Source: Acidobacteriota bacterium
GTDB taxonomy: Bacteria > Acidobacteriota > Terriglobia > Bryobacterales > Bryobacteraceae
Direction: 5' to 3'
Assembly (NCBI GenBank): GCA_026394055.1
Contig: JAPKYZ010000021.1
Coordinates: 62,001 to 126,000, forward strand
Length of the DNA stretch: 64,000 nucleotides
The notes under the pieces are model-generated. The model had not been told where the DNA came from. It saw only the letters and a list, made by a program, of their open reading frames with translations, and did not search any database. The translations under genes were made by a program, and so were the position numbers. Within the stretch, counting starts at the first letter, position 1. Every line of letters starts with the position of its first letter. Shown here piece after piece: positions 34,642-43,457 of the stretch.

Positions 34642-35904
34642 ATGGTGGTCCTATCGCTGGCGTGGCATTCACTCAAGAACCGCAAGCTGACTACATGGCT
34701 GACGGTGATCTCGATTGCTCTTTCGGTGGCGCTGCTGCTGGGCGTCGAGAATGTGCGCACGGGGGCGCGCGAAAGTTTTTCAAACACCATTTCCGGCACC
34801 GACCTGATTGTCGGCGCCCGTGGTGGCTCGTTGCAATTGTTGCTCTATGCGGTGTTCCGTATGGGCTCGGCCACCAACAACATCACCTACGCCAGCTACC
34901 AGCACTTCGCGGAACACCCGGCGGTCGCCTGGACCATTCCCTATTCGCTGGGCGATAGCCACCGCGGCTTCCGCGTCGTCGGCACCACCAACGACTTCTA
35001 CCAGCACTACAAGTTCCGCCGGGACCGCAAAATCGAGTTCGCGGCGGGCAAGATGCCGGAAGGCATTTTTGATGTCGTGCTCGGCTCGGACGTAGTGGAC
35101 GCATTGAAGTACAAAGTGGGCGACAAGATCGTGATCGCCCACGGCATCTCAACCAAGACGATTCAGGACCACGCCGACAAGCCGTTCACCGTGGTGGGCA
35201 TTTTGAAGCGCACGGCGACGCCGGTCGACCGCAGCGTCTACATCTCGCTCTACGGCATCGAAGCGGTCCACATTGATTGGTCCGACGGTGGCCCACCCAT
35301 GATCGGCGAAGAAGTGCCCGCCGACAAGATCAAGAAGGACGAGCTGAAGATCAAGCAGATCACCGCCTTCCTGCTGCGCACCAAGTCCCGCATCGACACG
35401 CTGCGCCTGCAGCGCGAAGTATCGACCTTTGAAGATGAGCCGCTGCAGGCCATCATCCCCGGCGTCGCGCTGGCCGAACTTTGGCGCACGATTGGCTTTG
35501 CCGAAGACGCGCTGCAAGTGGTGACGCTGTTTGTGCTGATTGTGGGCATGCTGGGCATGCTGGTTTCGCTCTACACCTCGCTCAATGAGCGGCGCCGCGA
35601 GATGGCGATCCTGCGCGCCATTGGCGCGGGTCCGATGAAGATCATCTCCCTGCTAGTGCTCGAATCCGGCCTGCTGGCCATCGCGGGCAGCGTGCTGGGT
35701 GTAGCCATCATCTACGGCCTCAGCTTCGTCGCCCAACCCCTCATCGAGCAGCAGTTCGGCCTCTACCTGCCCGTGCAGCCGCCCACCTCAACGGGCTACA
35801 TCTACCTGGGCGCAGTCGTGATCTCCGGCATCCTCATCGGCTTCGTACCGGCGGTGAAGGCTTACCGGAATGCCCTGCTCGATGGGTTGAGCGTGCGGCT
35901 GTAG
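34642..35904 (+). CDS. FtsX/MacB-type ABC permease of the zinc cluster
   Basis: ATG 34642 starts one base after the ATPase stop; a longer frame to 34546 overlaps the ATPase and is rejected. The 420-residue protein has the type VII topology: one N-terminal span (LTTWLTVISIALSVALLLGV), a large periplasmic domain (residues about 50-290) and three C-terminal spans (VVTLFVLIVGMLGMLVSLYT; FtsX signature LNERRREMAILRAIGAGPMK). It matches the permease of PA4063-4066-like loci. Mechanotransmission permeases move periplasmic substrates rather than pump across the inner membrane, so how this helps zinc uptake is an open question. Confidence 0.92.
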   Translation: MVVLSLAWHSLKNRKLTTWLTVISIALSVALLLGVENVRTGARESFSNTISGTDLIVGARGGSLQLLLYAVFRMGSATNNITYASYQHFAEHPAVAWTIPYSLGDSHRGFRVVGTTNDFYQHYKFRRDRKIEFAAGKMPEGIFDVVLGSDVVDALKYKVGDKIVIAHGISTKTIQDHADKPFTVVGILKRTATPVDRSVYISLYGIEAVHIDWSDGGPPMIGEEVPADKIKKDELKIKQITAFLLRTKSRIDTLRLQREVSTFEDEPLQAIIPGVALAELWRTIGFAEDALQVVTLFVLIVGMLGMLVSLYTSLNERRREMAILRAIGAGPMKIISLLVLESGLLAIAGSVLGVAIIYGLSFVAQPLIEQQFGLYLPVQPPTSTGYIYLGAVVISGILIGFVPAVKAYRNALLDGLSVRL

Positions 35905-35975
35905 GCAACCGTCGGCCGAATCCGAGATCCGGGTAGTGGCTCCGAAATTGGCGCAAGCGAGGCCACAGCCGAGGC

Positions 35976-36254
35976 TTACGCTCGCACCCGCTCCTTCTGC
36001 AAGCGCTCCGCGAGGAAGACTTTCAGCAAAGACTGATAAGGCACATCGCGCTGATTGGCCAACACCTTCAGGTCTTCGATCATCGAGACTGGCAACCGCA
36101 GGGAGATTGTTCGAAGCGTCGGCTTCAAGTTGGGCAACTTCCGCCGCTCGGCTTTGGACCAGTCAATGAACTCGGTCGAGTCGTTAACCGCCCAAAACTC
36201 ACGCTCCTCGTCTTCAGAACTGAACTTAGGTAGAGGCTTCTTCGTGTTGGGCAT
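35976..36254 (-). CDS. brnA: BrnA-like antitoxin (ribbon-helix-helix)
   Basis: The 92-residue protein has an acidic N-terminal half (FSSEDEEREFWAVNDSTEFI) likely to bind the toxin and a CopG-like ribbon-helix-helix (LRTISLRLPVSMIEDLKVLA) for DNA. It follows the toxin gene and overlaps it by 29 bases, the toxin-first order known for BrnTA. The complex normally represses its own promoter; a 19-bp palindrome just upstream of the toxin start is the likely operator. Ends with KERVRA. Identity is good from paired context. Confidence 0.88.
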   Translation of the reverse strand: MPNTKKPLPKFSSEDEEREFWAVNDSTEFIDWSKAERRKLPNLKPTLRTISLRLPVSMIEDLKVLANQRDVPYQSLLKVFLAERLQKERVRA

Positions 36255-36546
36255 ATGCTTTGTTCTCCTTTCGGTTCATGTCACGTGTGGAAATGACTCT
36301 AATTCGATCGCGGCGAATCGTGAAGGCCACGAAGAGACGGCGTCCGGTTCCGGTCTGCCCAAGGGCAAAGTAACGCTTTTCGCGACCTGAGTGCGCGAGG
36401 TCGCTGCGAATGATGAGTGGCTGATTGAAGAACACATCCTCCGCCTCTTCGGGCGTCACCCGATGCCGGTCCCAGTTCTTGCCGGTATTGGCTTCATCCC
36501 AATCAAACCCGGTGCAGCTAGCTAGCGGATCGCGGTGGGTCGCCAC
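36226..36546 (-). CDS. brnT: BrnT-like ribonuclease toxin
   Basis: The 106-residue protein carries the BrnT pattern: FDWDEANTGKNWDRHRVTPE, EAEDVFFNQPLII, then EKRYFALGQTGTGRRLFVAF and RIRVISTRDMNRKENKAY. BrnT cleaves RNA with a RelE-like fold; Arg and His residues of the core are retained. The GTG start at 36544-36546 lies only eight bases below a palindrome that includes a TATACT hexamer, so the transcript may be nearly leaderless. An internal start is possible, since typical BrnT proteins begin close to FEWD. Toxin and antitoxin genes overlap. Confidence 0.9.
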   Translation of the reverse strand: MATHRDPLASCTGFDWDEANTGKNWDRHRVTPEEAEDVFFNQPLIIRSDLAHSGREKRYFALGQTGTGRRLFVAFTIRRDRIRVISTRDMNRKENKAYAQHEEAST

Positions 36547-36553
36547 GATATCA

Positions 36554-36572
36554 GTATATGACAGGCATATAC
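36554..36572 (-). promoter_or_regulatory. Palindromic operator/promoter of brnTA
   Basis: Perfect 7-bp half-sites GTATATG and CATATAC are separated by five bases. On the minus strand a TATACT hexamer (36553-36558) overlaps the palindrome and could be the -10 box. Position and symmetry suit autorepression by the ribbon-helix-helix antitoxin. Confidence 0.65.
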
Positions 36573-36590
36573 ATATTGTGCGGGCTGTAC

Positions 36591-37850
36591 CTATGCAAGG
36601 CTGTCAATCGTCCCCAGCGCCTGCGTAAAATCATCGAGCAGATCGCGCCAGTCCTCAATCCCAATCGAGACGCGCACCAGCCCATCCGTCACCCCAGCCA
36701 GCGCGCAGGCCTCTTCGCTGAAGCCGGAATGGGTGGTCGATTTCGGGTGACAGGCCAGCGTCTCCACACCACCTAACGACACAGCATTGCGGGCGAGCTT
36801 GACGGCGCGGAGGAACTGGAAGGCGGCGGGCTTGCCGCCCTTTAGTTCAATGGCGAACATGGCGCCGGGGAAGTCGCATTGGGAGCGGAAGATGCGGAGT
36901 TGTTCCGGGTCGGTGAACAGGGTGGGGTAGTAGAGCTTGGCTACTTGCGGGTGCTCAACAAGCTGCTCGGCGATGCGCTGGGCGTTCTTTGATTGCTTGT
37001 TCATCCGCAGGTGGACGGTGGGCAAGCGGCTGTCGAGAATCCAGCATTCATCGGGCGCGAGGATGTTGCCGAACAGGCTCCGCTTGCTGCGGACCGGGGC
37101 CAGCACGGCGGGGTCTTTGGAGATCGCAACCCCGGCCAGCAGATCGCTGAAGCCGCCTAGGTACTTGGTGGCGGAATAGAGCACAATGTCCGCACCCAAC
37201 AGCAGCGGGTGCTGGAAGGCCGGGCCCAGGAACGTGTTGTCCACCATCACCAGGGCTCCACGCTGCTTGGCGGCAGCGGCGGCGCTGGCGAGGTCGGTCA
37301 TCTTCAAGGTCGGGTTGGCCGGGCTTTCGAGCAGGACTACTTTTAGCTTGGGCGTCGTCGCGATCGTTTGGGCGATCAGCGCGGTCTCGCCCGCTACCAC
37401 CGGGACGCCGATGATGCCCCACGGCTCCAGCACGTCTTCAATCAGGTGCTGCGTGCCGCCGTAGATGGGCACGGTGTAGACCAGAGCATCGCCGGGCTTC
37501 AGGTGCGCCATCAGAGCCGTCATAATCGCCGCCATGCCGGAGTTGAAGACCAGCGCGGCAGCGGCGCCTTCTTCCAGCGGCACCAGGTGATCTTCGGTGA
37601 TCTGCGCGTTCGGCGTATTGAAGCGCGAATAGACCAGATCCACTTGTTCGCCCGGGTTGAAGGCGGTGCGGCCCGCCATCAGGTTGAAGGCGTGCTCAGC
37701 GGCCTCTGGGCTTTCGAACACATAAGTGGAACTGCGGAAGACGGCCGGGCGGGCCGAGCCCACCGAGAGTGTGGGGTCGAAACCACGGGTCAGGACTTCG
37801 GTGGTGGGGCGCAGGCGGCGAGGATGATCGGACAGAGAATGATCGGACAC
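36591..37850 (-). CDS. Cys/Met-metabolism PLP enzyme (cystathionine gamma-synthase/methionine gamma-lyase family)
   Basis: A GTG at 37850 (SDHSLSDHPRRLRPTTEVLT) gives 419 residues, close to family size. PLP sites are present: NSGMAAIMTALMAHLKPGD (phosphate binding), YGGTQHLIEDVL with the stacking Tyr, ALVMVDNTFLGPAFQHPLLL with the Asp, and the Schiff-base Lys in VLYSATKYLGGFSDLLAG. Near the N-terminus YSRFNTPN is in place of the usual YSR-NPT. Members cleave or form C-S bonds of cystathionine, methionine or homocysteine; which one cannot be told. The gene lies between brnTA and a methyltransferase gene on the same strand. Confidence 0.9.
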   Translation of the reverse strand: MSDHSLSDHPRRLRPTTEVLTRGFDPTLSVGSARPAVFRSSTYVFESPEAAEHAFNLMAGRTAFNPGEQVDLVYSRFNTPNAQITEDHLVPLEEGAAAALVFNSGMAAIMTALMAHLKPGDALVYTVPIYGGTQHLIEDVLEPWGIIGVPVVAGETALIAQTIATTPKLKVVLLESPANPTLKMTDLASAAAAAKQRGALVMVDNTFLGPAFQHPLLLGADIVLYSATKYLGGFSDLLAGVAISKDPAVLAPVRSKRSLFGNILAPDECWILDSRLPTVHLRMNKQSKNAQRIAEQLVEHPQVAKLYYPTLFTDPEQLRIFRSQCDFPGAMFAIELKGGKPAAFQFLRAVKLARNAVSLGGVETLACHPKSTTHSGFSEEACALAGVTDGLVRVSIGIEDWRDLLDDFTQALGTIDSLA

Positions 37851-37889
37851 AGTGCCTCCACCGCCAAGTGTATGCCCTCCTGGCACACG

Positions 37890-38570
37890 CTACAGCTTGG
37901 CGCCCAGGATCGTCGTGGGCCCACGCCGCCAGAAGCACTCGGGCTCGGCAAAGCCTGCGGCGATCATGGCGAGCAACTCTTCGCGCACCGAGAAGTAGGT
38001 ATCCTCTTCCGCCCAGTCGTCCAGGTTCTGAAAACCCTGCTCCAGCGTGAAGCCCTTGCTAGCCATGAAGGCTGCCCACTCCTGGCGGATCTCTAGCCAA
38101 AACGGCCCGGCCGTGGCGTCGTTGTTCAGGAAGACGCCGCCGGGGCGGATCGCTTGGCGGATGCGCGAATAGACGCGTGTCTTCTCATCAAGCTTCGGAA
38201 TGTGATGCAGCGCGAAAGCCGAGAGCACGGCGTCGACCGTGGGCATTTCATCCGCAAAGGAGCCCAGGCTCAACTCCACGCGATCCCGGAAGCGCTCCAG
38301 GCGACCCATCGCGATGTTCAGCATCTCCGGGTCGATGTCGCGCACAATCACCGTCACTTGGGGGAACCGCCCCAGCACCGCTTCCGCCAGCGAGCCGGTG
38401 CCGCCGCCCAGGTCCACCACCACGGGACGTTCCGCCGTCAGCGCCGCCGCTAGCAGATCCAGTTGCACGCCGCGGCTTTCGTCGTAGTGCGGGATGTAAG
38501 TGCGGATAATCCGGTCGTACTCTTGGGTGTCGAGCCGGAGATGCGCGGAGACGGAATGTTCAGTGGCCAT
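37890..38570 (-). CDS. Class I SAM-dependent methyltransferase
   Basis: The 226-residue protein has a SAM motif VVVDLGGGTGSLAEAVLGRF near residue 55. VTVIVRDIDPEMLNIAMGRL and a post-motif (TVDAVLSAFALHHIPKLDEK; IRQAIRPGGVFLNNDATAGP) complete the fold. It is soluble. The substrate is unknown. It ends 39 bases before the likely start of the PLP enzyme gene on the same strand, so a shared operon with sulfur amino-acid chemistry is possible but unproven. Not related closely to the methyltransferase at 2586. Confidence 0.85.
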   Translation of the reverse strand: MATEHSVSAHLRLDTQEYDRIIRTYIPHYDESRGVQLDLLAAALTAERPVVVDLGGGTGSLAEAVLGRFPQVTVIVRDIDPEMLNIAMGRLERFRDRVELSLGSFADEMPTVDAVLSAFALHHIPKLDEKTRVYSRIRQAIRPGGVFLNNDATAGPFWLEIRQEWAAFMASKGFTLEQGFQNLDDWAEEDTYFSVREELLAMIAAGFAEPECFWRRGPTTILGAKL

Positions 38571-38634
38571 GGTGATCCCTATCCATCAGGATGCCATGGC
38601 CACCGGCACTCCACCGCGGAGCACGTGGAAGCAG

Positions 38635-41600
38635 TTAGAAGACAAACCGCAGGCCCAGCATCACGCGCCGGTTGCCGCCATCGGTGGGCCCTTCCAGCAG
38701 GAAGCTGGGCGAGGAATAGACCGCGTCCGGAATGCCCCAATCGCGCGTATTGGTCAGGTTGAAGAAGTTGGCGTGGAACTGCAGCGTGCGGCCTTCACGG
38801 ACCCGGATGTTCTTGATCACCCCCAGGTCCAGCCGGTTGATGCCGTCGGCGCGGAGGATGTTGCGGCCCGCATTCCCGACGCCCGTGGGATGAGCGGCGG
38901 TGATGGCGCGGAACAGCGCCGCGCCACCGGCGGCCTGTACTTCGCGCACCGTCATGGAACTGAGATTAAGGCCCGTATTCAGATCCGGCCGCGTCGGCGT
39001 GCCGACGACGTTGCCGGTGGTGCGGCCCCGCGGGTCTACACCATTCAGCACAGTAAATGGCGCGCCGCCTTGGAAGGTAAGAAAGCCGCTCACCTGCCAG
39101 CCGCCGGTCACGCGGCCCAACAGGCCGGATTGGCCACGGCGGAAGGGCAGCTCGAAGACGCCATTGGTGGTGAACCGGTGCGGCCGGTCGTAAGTGGAGC
39201 GGGCCCGGTCCAGGTTGCGATTGGTGGGGTCCTGCGGAAAGGCGATCTCGCCGCGCGCCGAGGGGTTGAAGACTTCGCTGGCGCCATCAATGAAGCTGCT
39301 CCAGGTGTAGTGCGTAGCGAAGGAGAAGTTGCGCGACAGGCGCTTTTCGAGGCTCGTCTGCAGTGAGTGGTAAGTGGACGAGGTGCAGTTGCAGCGTTCG
39401 CGGATGACGCCGCGGTTGGGGTCGACCCGGCGGCCGTTTTGTTCGAGCACGGGCGCATTGCCGTCGATCGATTGGAACAGCCCCGTCCCTTTGGTGCCGA
39501 CATAGCCGATGCTGGCCGCATAGCCGCCGCCCAGTTCGCGCTGGAACTGCAGCGAGACTTGCTCCGACAAGGGCGCGCGGAAGTCGGGCGACGTGATGGT
39601 GCGGATCAACAGATTCGGGTTCGACAGCGGCGGCACCTGGCCATTGCGAATGTTGTTGATCGCGTTAAATGCGTTGGGCCGCACCGAACCGGGCAGCGAC
39701 GGGTCCACCGGGATGTCGTAGGCAAACACAAACGGGAACGAGCTGCCGATGTTCAACGGGATGTTGAGGTACATCGTGTCGTAGGTGCGAGAATAGCCGC
39801 CGCGCAGCACCAGCTTGCCGTCACCCGTCAACCAGCCCAACATGCCCGGCGCTTGGCCAAAGCGATAGTTGAAGCCGAACCTCGGCGCCCAGTTGTTGAG
39901 GTCGCGCTTGGGGACGGGGCCGTAGGCATAGGCGGGGTTGTTATTGTTCAGCGCCAACACCCGTTGGTTCTGATCCGCCAGATTCTGGAACGGGTTGCCC
40001 GGCGCTTCGTAGCGGATGCCATAAGTGATGGTGAAGTTGGGCCGGAGGCGCCATTCATCCTGGGCAAAGAAGAAGAAGTCGTAGTAGCGATAGCGCAGCG
40101 TCGACAACGCTCCGGGCAGTAGAGCGTTGATCTGCGCAGCGGTGGCGCGATCATCGGCTAGAGCTTGCAGGTTGGCGTATTCCAGGCGTCCGCGGAGCTG
40201 CGGGAGGAAGCTGCCGAACTGTTCCTGCCGCCGGAAGTCGAAGCCGAACTTCATGGAATGAGAGTTGCGGATCACCGACAGAGAATCCTGGATCTGGTAG
40301 CCGTTCACGATGGTGGCTTGCGGATAGTTGGCGGCTAAACCAATGCCCGTGCGGCTGGTGCTGGCGTTGAACTGCCGCAGGCCGAGATCAGGAATTTCGA
40401 TGGAGGGGATCCGCTCAGCCACCGCTGGATTCTCCGCGTTGGCCGAGCTTTCATAGCGGTTATAGGAAGCCCGAAATTCATTCAAGACCGTCGGCCGCAA
40501 AGTGCTGGTGAAGGTGGCGATGGCGGACTTTGACCCCAGCGGCGTCACCGTCGTCAACCCGGCGGGTGTGGCTTGTCCCTGTCCCCCGGCGGTGGAATCG
40601 TCCACCATGAAGCGGCCCATCAGGCTGTGCTTCTGATTGAACCGGTGGTCGACACGGCCCGAGTATTGCCAGTCATCAAACTTGCCCGCGGCGGCGCCAG
40701 TGATGTTGCCCAGGGGCACGATGATGGTGCGTCCATCGGCGGTAATCATCCGCGATTGGCCGTTGGCCACGCCCGCTGGCAGATTGTCGAGCAGTGCGCG
40801 CACGGCGGGACGTCCGGCGGCGATGGATTCAAGCGCCCGCCGCCCTTCTTCCGTCGGCGCGCCATTGATGGTGGACCCCGAGCCCAGCACGCGCGTGGTC
40901 CAACGCTGGAGCGAGCCAAAGAAGAACGTCTTGTCCTTGATCACCGGGCCGCCGAAGGTGCCGCCGTATTGATGCTCGATGCGGAAGGGTGCGTCCGTGA
41001 AGCCGGCCGCTTTGTCGAGATTGCTCCGCGCGTTCAGCTTGTTGCCGTTGTAGAACCAGAAGCCGGAGCCATGGAACTGATTGGTGCCGCCTTTGGTGAC
41101 GATGTTCACCACCGAGCCCGCGGCACGGCCAAATTCGGGCAGAAACTGGTTGGTGATGATGCGGACTTCGCCGATGATATCGGGGTTGTTCAAGCCTTGC
41201 AGCAGGCCGCCGGTGGAGCCGTAGTAGCTGTCCTGCCCGTCGATCAGGAAGGCGTTCGAACGCAGCCGGTTGCCGTTGGCGGAAAAGGCGGTGGAGGTAC
41301 TCTCGGTGCCTTGGTTGCCCTGCGCGCCAAAGCCATTGTTGCCGGAGCTGATCACGCTGATACCGGGGACCGACGCGGCCAGGTTCAGGATGTTGCGGTT
41401 CGTAGAAAGCGGCAGTTCCGAGACACGTTTCGCATCAAAGTTAGTCGAGATCTCCGCATTGGTGGTGTTGATGATGGGCGATTCCGCCACCACCGTGACG
41501 GCATCGCGAACAGAGGCCACCTGAAGCTTCACCTGAAGTTCGGCGCGTTGGTTAAGGGCCAGTTGGACGGCCGGCCGGATGTATTTGGCAAAGCCCTCCT

Positions 41601-41841
41601 TCTCCACGGTCACTTCAAAATTCCCAATGGGCAGTTGCAGGGCGCGGAATTGGCCGTCGTCATTGGTGGTGGTTTCAGTCTTGATATTGGTTTCCAGCTG
41701 GCGCACAGCCACCTTGGCCCCCGCGACCGGGCCGCCGGTGGCGTCAAGGACTCGGCCCAATATTTCACCCGTGGTCCCTTGCGCGAAGGCGGATACGGCC
41801 GCGAGCAGAAGCGCGGCCGGAGTTACGGCTAACTTAATCAT
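38635..41841 (-). CDS. Oar-type TonB-dependent receptor with carboxypeptidase-regulatory-like domain (2)
   Basis: The 1068-residue protein has a signal peptide (MIKLAVTPAALLLAAVSAFA) and a carboxypeptidase-regulatory-like domain at residues about 25-105 (ILGRVLDATGGPVAGAKVAV). A plug (SELPLSTNRNILNLAASVPG; PDIIGEVRIITNQFLPEFGR) and a barrel ending VMLGLRFVF follow. It shares the architecture of the other two receptors but differs in the plug: it carries GNNGFGAQGNQGTESTSTAF and no DLPLNGRN box. The ligand is unknown. There is no regulator or glycoside hydrolase gene beside it; downstream on the same strand is the methyltransferase at 37890. Confidence 0.93.
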   Translation of the reverse strand: MIKLAVTPAALLLAAVSAFAQGTTGEILGRVLDATGGPVAGAKVAVRQLETNIKTETTTNDDGQFRALQLPIGNFEVTVEKEGFAKYIRPAVQLALNQRAELQVKLQVASVRDAVTVVAESPIINTTNAEISTNFDAKRVSELPLSTNRNILNLAASVPGISVISSGNNGFGAQGNQGTESTSTAFSANGNRLRSNAFLIDGQDSYYGSTGGLLQGLNNPDIIGEVRIITNQFLPEFGRAAGSVVNIVTKGGTNQFHGSGFWFYNGNKLNARSNLDKAAGFTDAPFRIEHQYGGTFGGPVIKDKTFFFGSLQRWTTRVLGSGSTINGAPTEEGRRALESIAAGRPAVRALLDNLPAGVANGQSRMITADGRTIIVPLGNITGAAAGKFDDWQYSGRVDHRFNQKHSLMGRFMVDDSTAGGQGQATPAGLTTVTPLGSKSAIATFTSTLRPTVLNEFRASYNRYESSANAENPAVAERIPSIEIPDLGLRQFNASTSRTGIGLAANYPQATIVNGYQIQDSLSVIRNSHSMKFGFDFRRQEQFGSFLPQLRGRLEYANLQALADDRATAAQINALLPGALSTLRYRYYDFFFFAQDEWRLRPNFTITYGIRYEAPGNPFQNLADQNQRVLALNNNNPAYAYGPVPKRDLNNWAPRFGFNYRFGQAPGMLGWLTGDGKLVLRGGYSRTYDTMYLNIPLNIGSSFPFVFAYDIPVDPSLPGSVRPNAFNAINNIRNGQVPPLSNPNLLIRTITSPDFRAPLSEQVSLQFQRELGGGYAASIGYVGTKGTGLFQSIDGNAPVLEQNGRRVDPNRGVIRERCNCTSSTYHSLQTSLEKRLSRNFSFATHYTWSSFIDGASEVFNPSARGEIAFPQDPTNRNLDRARSTYDRPHRFTTNGVFELPFRRGQSGLLGRVTGGWQVSGFLTFQGGAPFTVLNGVDPRGRTTGNVVGTPTRPDLNTGLNLSSMTVREVQAAGGAALFRAITAAHPTGVGNAGRNILRADGINRLDLGVIKNIRVREGRTLQFHANFFNLTNTRDWGIPDAVYSSPSFLLEGPTDGGNRRVMLGLRFVF

Positions 41842-42022
41842 CGAGACAACCCCTTGTGGCGCGGAGATAATTTCGCACCCTTAGAGATAGGAAGTAACCC
41901 GGTTGTGGCGGAAGCGGTCACAAATTGTGGCGGGGTGCGCTACGGGGCTGGGCGAATCGGAAAATCGCGGGGCGAACGGGCGGCACCAGCGAGATCGAAA
42001 AGCGGGCGCGGCCGGTGGAAAG

Positions 42023-42607
42023 CTAGCGTTCGGTTTGCCGCAGAGTGCGCTCAATCCGCCGGTCCGGCACCACCCATAGCAGAGCGACACCGCAGTAGAG
42101 CGCAACCGCGATCCAGCCATTCACGTAGCCCAGCGGGATGGCCGCAATGTAGGCGAGCGGCGATAGCTTGCCCTTCCAATCGGCCCCCAGCGCCGCGGCC
42201 AGCAAGGAGCCATCGCCCTGGTGCGAGACAATCGCCCGCTGCAGCGTGAAGTACGCAATCGCCGACATCAGCAGCACAGCGCCGTAGAACGCCAGCGGAG
42301 CCGGGGCCAGAAAGTTCTGCCCCACCCACGCCGTGGCAAACGGCAACAACGACAGCCAGAACAGCAAGTGGAGATTGGCCCACAGAATACCCGCGCTGAC
42401 GTGGTGGACGGTCTGCAGCAAGTGATGATGGTTGTTCCAGTAGATGCCGACGTAGAGGAAGCTTAAGACGTAGCCAGAGAAAACGGGCAGCAGAGCCGCC
42501 AGTGACCACCAGTCCGCGCCCCGCGGCACTTTCAATTCGAGCACCATGATGGTGATGATGATGGCCAGCACACCATCGCTGAAGGCTTCCAGGCGGTTCT
42601 TTTGCAT
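42023..42607 (-). CDS. TMEM175-family potassium-channel-like protein (DUF1211)
   Basis: Starting at ATG 42607 gives 194 residues and places the family motif close to the N-terminus: MQKNRLEAFSDGVLAIIITI. The FSDG motif in helix one and the following hydrophobic helices (about six) are the mark of bacterial TMEM175 channels, which conduct potassium. Other spans include LPVFSGYVLSFLYVGIYWNN with HHHLLQTVHH, and LLFWLSLLPFATAWVG. The longer frame to 42661 has a hydrophilic extension of no known type. The ABC ATPase gene at 42744 is divergent, and no operon partner is seen. Confidence 0.88.
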   Translation of the reverse strand: MQKNRLEAFSDGVLAIIITIMVLELKVPRGADWWSLAALLPVFSGYVLSFLYVGIYWNNHHHLLQTVHHVSAGILWANLHLLFWLSLLPFATAWVGQNFLAPAPLAFYGAVLLMSAIAYFTLQRAIVSHQGDGSLLAAALGADWKGKLSPLAYIAAIPLGYVNGWIAVALYCGVALLWVVPDRRIERTLRQTER

Positions 42608-42743
42608 GGTAATTGCCGGACCTTCCGGCCAAACTGCGTCAGCGGCGGCCCGTTTGGCCACTGTATCAATTCACGGCAGCAATTTGAGCGTGGGGCAAGG
42701 TGCGGTTGGCCCGGCCCACCACACCCGGCTATGCTGGCGAAGA

Positions 42744-43457
42744 GTGCCGATCCTCCAGGTCCAGCAACTGAGCAAGCGTTTCGGCAAGATTGCCGCGCTC
42801 GATGATGTCAGCTTTGCAGTGCAACCGGGTGAAGTGCTCGGGCTGATCGGCCCCAACGGCGCGGGCAAATCGACGCTGTTTGATTGCTTGGCGGGGTTGC
42901 TGCCCCATGACGGCGGCCGGGTGCTGGGGCCGCAGCTGCGGCCGGCTGTCCCGGCTGACTTACTGTTCTACGTCCCGGATGGCATCGTGCCTTGGCCGGA
43001 GCAGCCGCTGCGCTGGGTGCTCGATTTCGGCGTGGGCTTTTTTGGAGGCGTGGCCGGGCAGCGTGATGAGGTGGTGGCGGAGCTGGACCTGACCAACTTT
43101 CTGGATCAACCGCTGGGCGCGTTGTCGAAAGGTCAACGGAAGCGCGGGTTGCTGGCCTTGGGGTTGCTGGCGCCGCAGCCGCTGCTGCTGATTGATGAGC
43201 CGCTGGATGGCCTGGACTTGCGGCAAATGCGCGACGTCGCAGGGGTGCTGCGGAAGCATGCGGCGGCGGGGCGGACGTTGTTTCTTTCGATCCACCAGAT
43301 TGGCGATGCGGCGCGCTTTTGCGATCGCTTCGTGCTGTTGAGCGGCGGCCAGGTGCGCGGCGAAGGGACGATTGCCGAACTGGCGGCGGTCGCCCGCGCC
43401 CGGCACCCGGAGCGCGCGTTCACCGATCTAGAAGAGGTGTTTCTTGCGCTCACCTAA
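42744..43457 (+). CDS. ABC exporter ATPase
   Basis: The GTG at 42744 (MPILQVQQLSKRFGKIAALD) is selected because homology begins there; the frame runs open upstream but over the promoter region. The 237-residue protein has a Walker A (GLIGPNGAGKSTLFDCLAGL), a signature variant (GALSKGQRKRGLLALGLLA) with Lys-Gly-Gln, and a Walker B (PLLLIDEPLDGLDLRQM). The D and H loops follow. Between Walker A and the signature it is shorter than usual. It overlaps the permease gene by 14 bases, so the two make one exporter. The cargo is unknown. Confidence 0.9.
   Translation: MPILQVQQLSKRFGKIAALDDVSFAVQPGEVLGLIGPNGAGKSTLFDCLAGLLPHDGGRVLGPQLRPAVPADLLFYVPDGIVPWPEQPLRWVLDFGVGFFGGVAGQRDEVVAELDLTNFLDQPLGALSKGQRKRGLLALGLLAPQPLLLIDEPLDGLDLRQMRDVAGVLRKHAAAGRTLFLSIHQIGDAARFCDRFVLLSGGQVRGEGTIAELAAVARARHPERAFTDLEEVFLALT

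Noticed and set aside
42546-42743. N-terminal extension of the ABC ATPase
   Set aside because: It overlaps the divergent TMEM175-like gene and the promoter region; ATPase homology begins at GTG 42744.
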